A stretch of 64,000 nucleotides of DNA, from assembly GCA_964624645.1 (NCBI GenBank), contig CAZVAD010000001.1, positions 40,104 to 104,103 on the forward strand, read 5' to 3'. The translations under genes were made by a program, and so were the position numbers. Under the pieces are notes generated by a model that was given only the letters and a program-made list of their open reading frames with translations, did no database searches and was not told the DNA's origin. Shown in pieces: positions 62,356 through 64,000 of this stretch (its first letter is position 1; each line of letters begins with the position of its first letter). Source of the DNA: Mariniphaga sp964624645. Lineage in GTDB: Bacteria > Bacteroidota > Bacteroidia > Bacteroidales > Prolixibacteraceae.

Positions 62356-62991
62356 ATGGAAAAAATATTGGAAGAATTGCTTGAAAGAAGAGGTGAACTG
62401 ACGCCGCTCAGGGAGCGCATTGCCGAAGCGGCAAAAGCGCTGATTGAATCCTATAAAAATGGTGGCAAGGTGCTGGTATGCGGCAACGGCGGCAGCAGTG
62501 CGGATGCCGGCCATGTGGTTGGCGAACTGATGAAGGGATTTGAAGATAATCGTCCGCTGAGCCGGGAAATGAAACAAAAAATGGCTGAGGCGTATGGCGA
62601 ACAGGGCACCTTGTTGGCTGAAAAACTTCAGCAGGGACTGCCCGCCATCTCACTTTCTGAGCATACCGCCTTGATATCTGCCGTTTCCAATGATCTGGGC
62701 GGCGACCTGATTTTTGCCCAGCAGGTGATGGGGTATGGAAATCCGGGAGATATTTTGCTGGCTTTCAGCACTTCAGGCAATGCTCAGAACGTAATCAATG
62801 CTTTGATTGTTGCCAAAACGAAAGGGCTGAAAACCATTGGGATGACCGGCCGGCACGGAGGGAAAATGAAAGATTACTGCGATGTGTTGATTCCTGTGCC
62901 GGAAACCCGGACTGCCTACGTTCAGGAGTTGCACCTTCCTGTTTATCACGCTATTTGTCTGATGGTGGAACATGAATTCTTTAAGAAATAA
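62356..62991 (+). CDS. SIS-domain phosphosugar isomerase, GmhA-like
   Basis: 211 residues. One SIS domain with CGNGGSSADAGHVVGELMKG (about 36-55), LSEHTALISAVSNDLGGDLIF, LAFSTSGNAQNVINAL (phosphate-binding Ser/Thr) and ETRTAYVQELHLPVYHAICLMVEHEF (metal/catalytic Glu and His). By sequence it belongs to the sedoheptulose-7-phosphate isomerase/DiaA group, but the kinase and mannosidase neighbours suggest a hexose-phosphate isomerase, perhaps mannose-6-phosphate to fructose-6-phosphate. No heptose synthesis gene is near. Confidence 0.88.
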   Translation: MEKILEELLERRGELTPLRERIAEAAKALIESYKNGGKVLVCGNGGSSADAGHVVGELMKGFEDNRPLSREMKQKMAEAYGEQGTLLAEKLQQGLPAISLSEHTALISAVSNDLGGDLIFAQQVMGYGNPGDILLAFSTSGNAQNVINALIVAKTKGLKTIGMTGRHGGKMKDYCDVLIPVPETRTAYVQELHLPVYHAICLMVEHEFFKK

Positions 62992-63004
62992 ATAAAAAAT
63001 CAAA

Positions 63005-64000
63005 ATGAGAACAAAAATCAAAAAAACACTTATTGTGCTGGCTGCTGCTTTTATGGCAATGGCCTGCCAGACTCAAAAAGAAGTGGAAACCATCCGCTAT
63101 ACGGATTTTGTGAATCCCATTGTCGGCACTGATTTTCACGGACACACTTTTCCCGGGGCAACCCTTCCCGGCGGAATGGTGCAACTCAGTCCCGATACAG
63201 GCACTGAAGGCTGGGACTGGAGCTCGGGTTACCATTACAGCGACAACTCCCTGATTGGCTTCAGCCATTTGCACCGCAGCGGAATGGGCGCAGGCGACTG
63301 GGGCGATGTTTTGCTGATGCCCGCTGTGGGTGAAGTGAAGGTTGTTCCCGGAAGCAAGGAGAATCCCGATGAAGGGTACCGCTCCAGATTTTCGCACGGT
63401 GAGGAAAATGCTTCGCCCGGTTATTATACGGTCAGGCTGAAGGATTATGGCATCCGGGCTGAACTGACAGTAACCGAAAGGGCCGGATTTCACCGCTACA
63501 CCTTTCCGCAGTCGGAGGCATCGCACATCATTGTTGATGCCGGGCACGGAATCCGTGAGCATTACCGCAGAGGCAGCGAGGTGCAGATTGTGAGCGACAC
63601 GGAGATTGTCGGGCATCGCGCTTCCCACGGATTTGTCAAGCATAAGAATGTCTATTTCTGTGCAAAGTTCAGCAAGCCGTTCCGGGCATCCGGAACCTGG
63701 AGCGACGAGAATATCAAACCCGGCTCAAAAGAAGATTCCGGGCTGTACACCGGCGCCTATGCGGAATATTCCACCACCGAAAATGAGACCATCGAAGTGA
63801 AGGTGGGGATTTCATACACGAGCATTGAGCAGGCGCGCCTGAATGTGGAAACCGAGATTCCGGGATGGAATTTCGACGAAGTGAAAAACCGGGCGGAAGA
63901 GCAATGGAACACTGCATTGGAAAAGATTGAAGTGGAGCTTCCGAACAACTATTCCCCGATAATCCGGCAGGAAAAAATGAACACTTTCTATACTGCTATG
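63005..64000 (+). CDS. GH92 alpha-mannosidase lipoprotein (third; 3' end outside window)
   Basis: First 332 residues only. Lipoprotein signal (VLAAAFMAMAC, Cys21), then GH92 N-terminal domain: FVNPIVGTDFHGHTFPGATLP, MVQLSPDTGTEGWDWSSGYHY, NSLIGFSHLHRSGMGAGDWGDVLLMP and the beta-sandwich through KVGISYTSIEQARLNVE. The catalytic half lies beyond the window. It follows the SIS gene by 13 bases, so it is in the kinase-isomerase operon. Three GH92 proteins of different length suggest different alpha-mannoside linkages. Confidence 0.94.
   Translation, partial: MRTKIKKTLIVLAAAFMAMACQTQKEVETIRYTDFVNPIVGTDFHGHTFPGATLPGGMVQLSPDTGTEGWDWSSGYHYSDNSLIGFSHLHRSGMGAGDWGDVLLMPAVGEVKVVPGSKENPDEGYRSRFSHGEENASPGYYTVRLKDYGIRAELTVTERAGFHRYTFPQSEASHIIVDAGHGIREHYRRGSEVQIVSDTEIVGHRASHGFVKHKNVYFCAKFSKPFRASGTWSDENIKPGSKEDSGLYTGAYAEYSTTENETIEVKVGISYTSIEQARLNVETEIPGWNFDEVKNRAEEQWNTALEKIEVELPNNYSPIIRQEKMNTFYTAM

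Overview
The window looks like a draft (metagenome-style) contig of a Bacteroidota member, probably order Bacteroidales/Marinilabiliales. The evidence is the -7 promoter element TAnnTTTG before many genes, weak Shine-Dalgarno sites, a fused alpha/beta branched-chain 2-oxoacid dehydrogenase E1, DUF5916, DUF4251 and DUF4369-like exported proteins, three GH92 lipoproteins and a two-ExbD motor cluster. sucAB and a propionyl/methylmalonyl-CoA carboxylase operon suggest a respiratory or facultative metabolism rather than that of a strict gut anaerobe. Two runs of exactly 100 N (53101-53200, 60152-60251) are scaffold gaps.

Layout. 1-16 kb: a partial DUF5916 exported protein (-), a cupin, sucA-sucB, a small membrane protein, glyA, a HAD phosphatase, a three-gene biotin-dependent acyl-CoA carboxylase operon (-), and a second DUF5916 gene. 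16-26 kb: a MATE exporter, a DUF4369-like exported protein without thioredoxin domain, a Gfo/Idh oxidoreductase facing a three-gene cassette of exported sugar enzymes (two TIM barrels and a PIG-L deacetylase), two uncharacterised small proteins and an O-antigen ligase/polymerase. 26-35 kb (almost all -): ExbB/4-TM/ExbD/ExbD, tRNA-Ser, TatD, gdhA, groES-groEL, fmt, tRNA-Pro. 35-48 kb: an MFS transporter, the fused BCKDH E1, a DUF4251 protein, nfo plus an aminotransferase, MgtC, an MFS drug exporter, tRNA-Lys, SulP, a thioredoxin-domain protein and a glycosyltransferase.

48.3-50.5 kb is a small AT-rich islet with a HigB/HigA toxin-antitoxin pair and an AAA_14/DUF4143 ATPase. The ATPase is preceded by a striking array of TTTTTGCATAAAA-type palindromic repeats.

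50.5-64 kb is an alpha-mannoside utilisation locus: three GH92 lipoproteins, a calcineurin-type phosphoesterase, an unknown 12-TM protein, an MFS sugar transporter, a LacI regulator, a ROK kinase and a SIS-domain phosphosugar isomerase. It has no SusC/SusD pair within the window. A 13-bp LacI-like operator occurs twice, in opposite orientations. One copy is over the -33 region of the promoter reading toward the second GH92 gene. The other lies between the lacI-type gene and the ROK kinase. This makes the cluster look like a coherent mannose regulon: external demannosylation, MFS uptake, ROK phosphorylation and SIS isomerisation, with LacI control. It is the most interesting system in the window.
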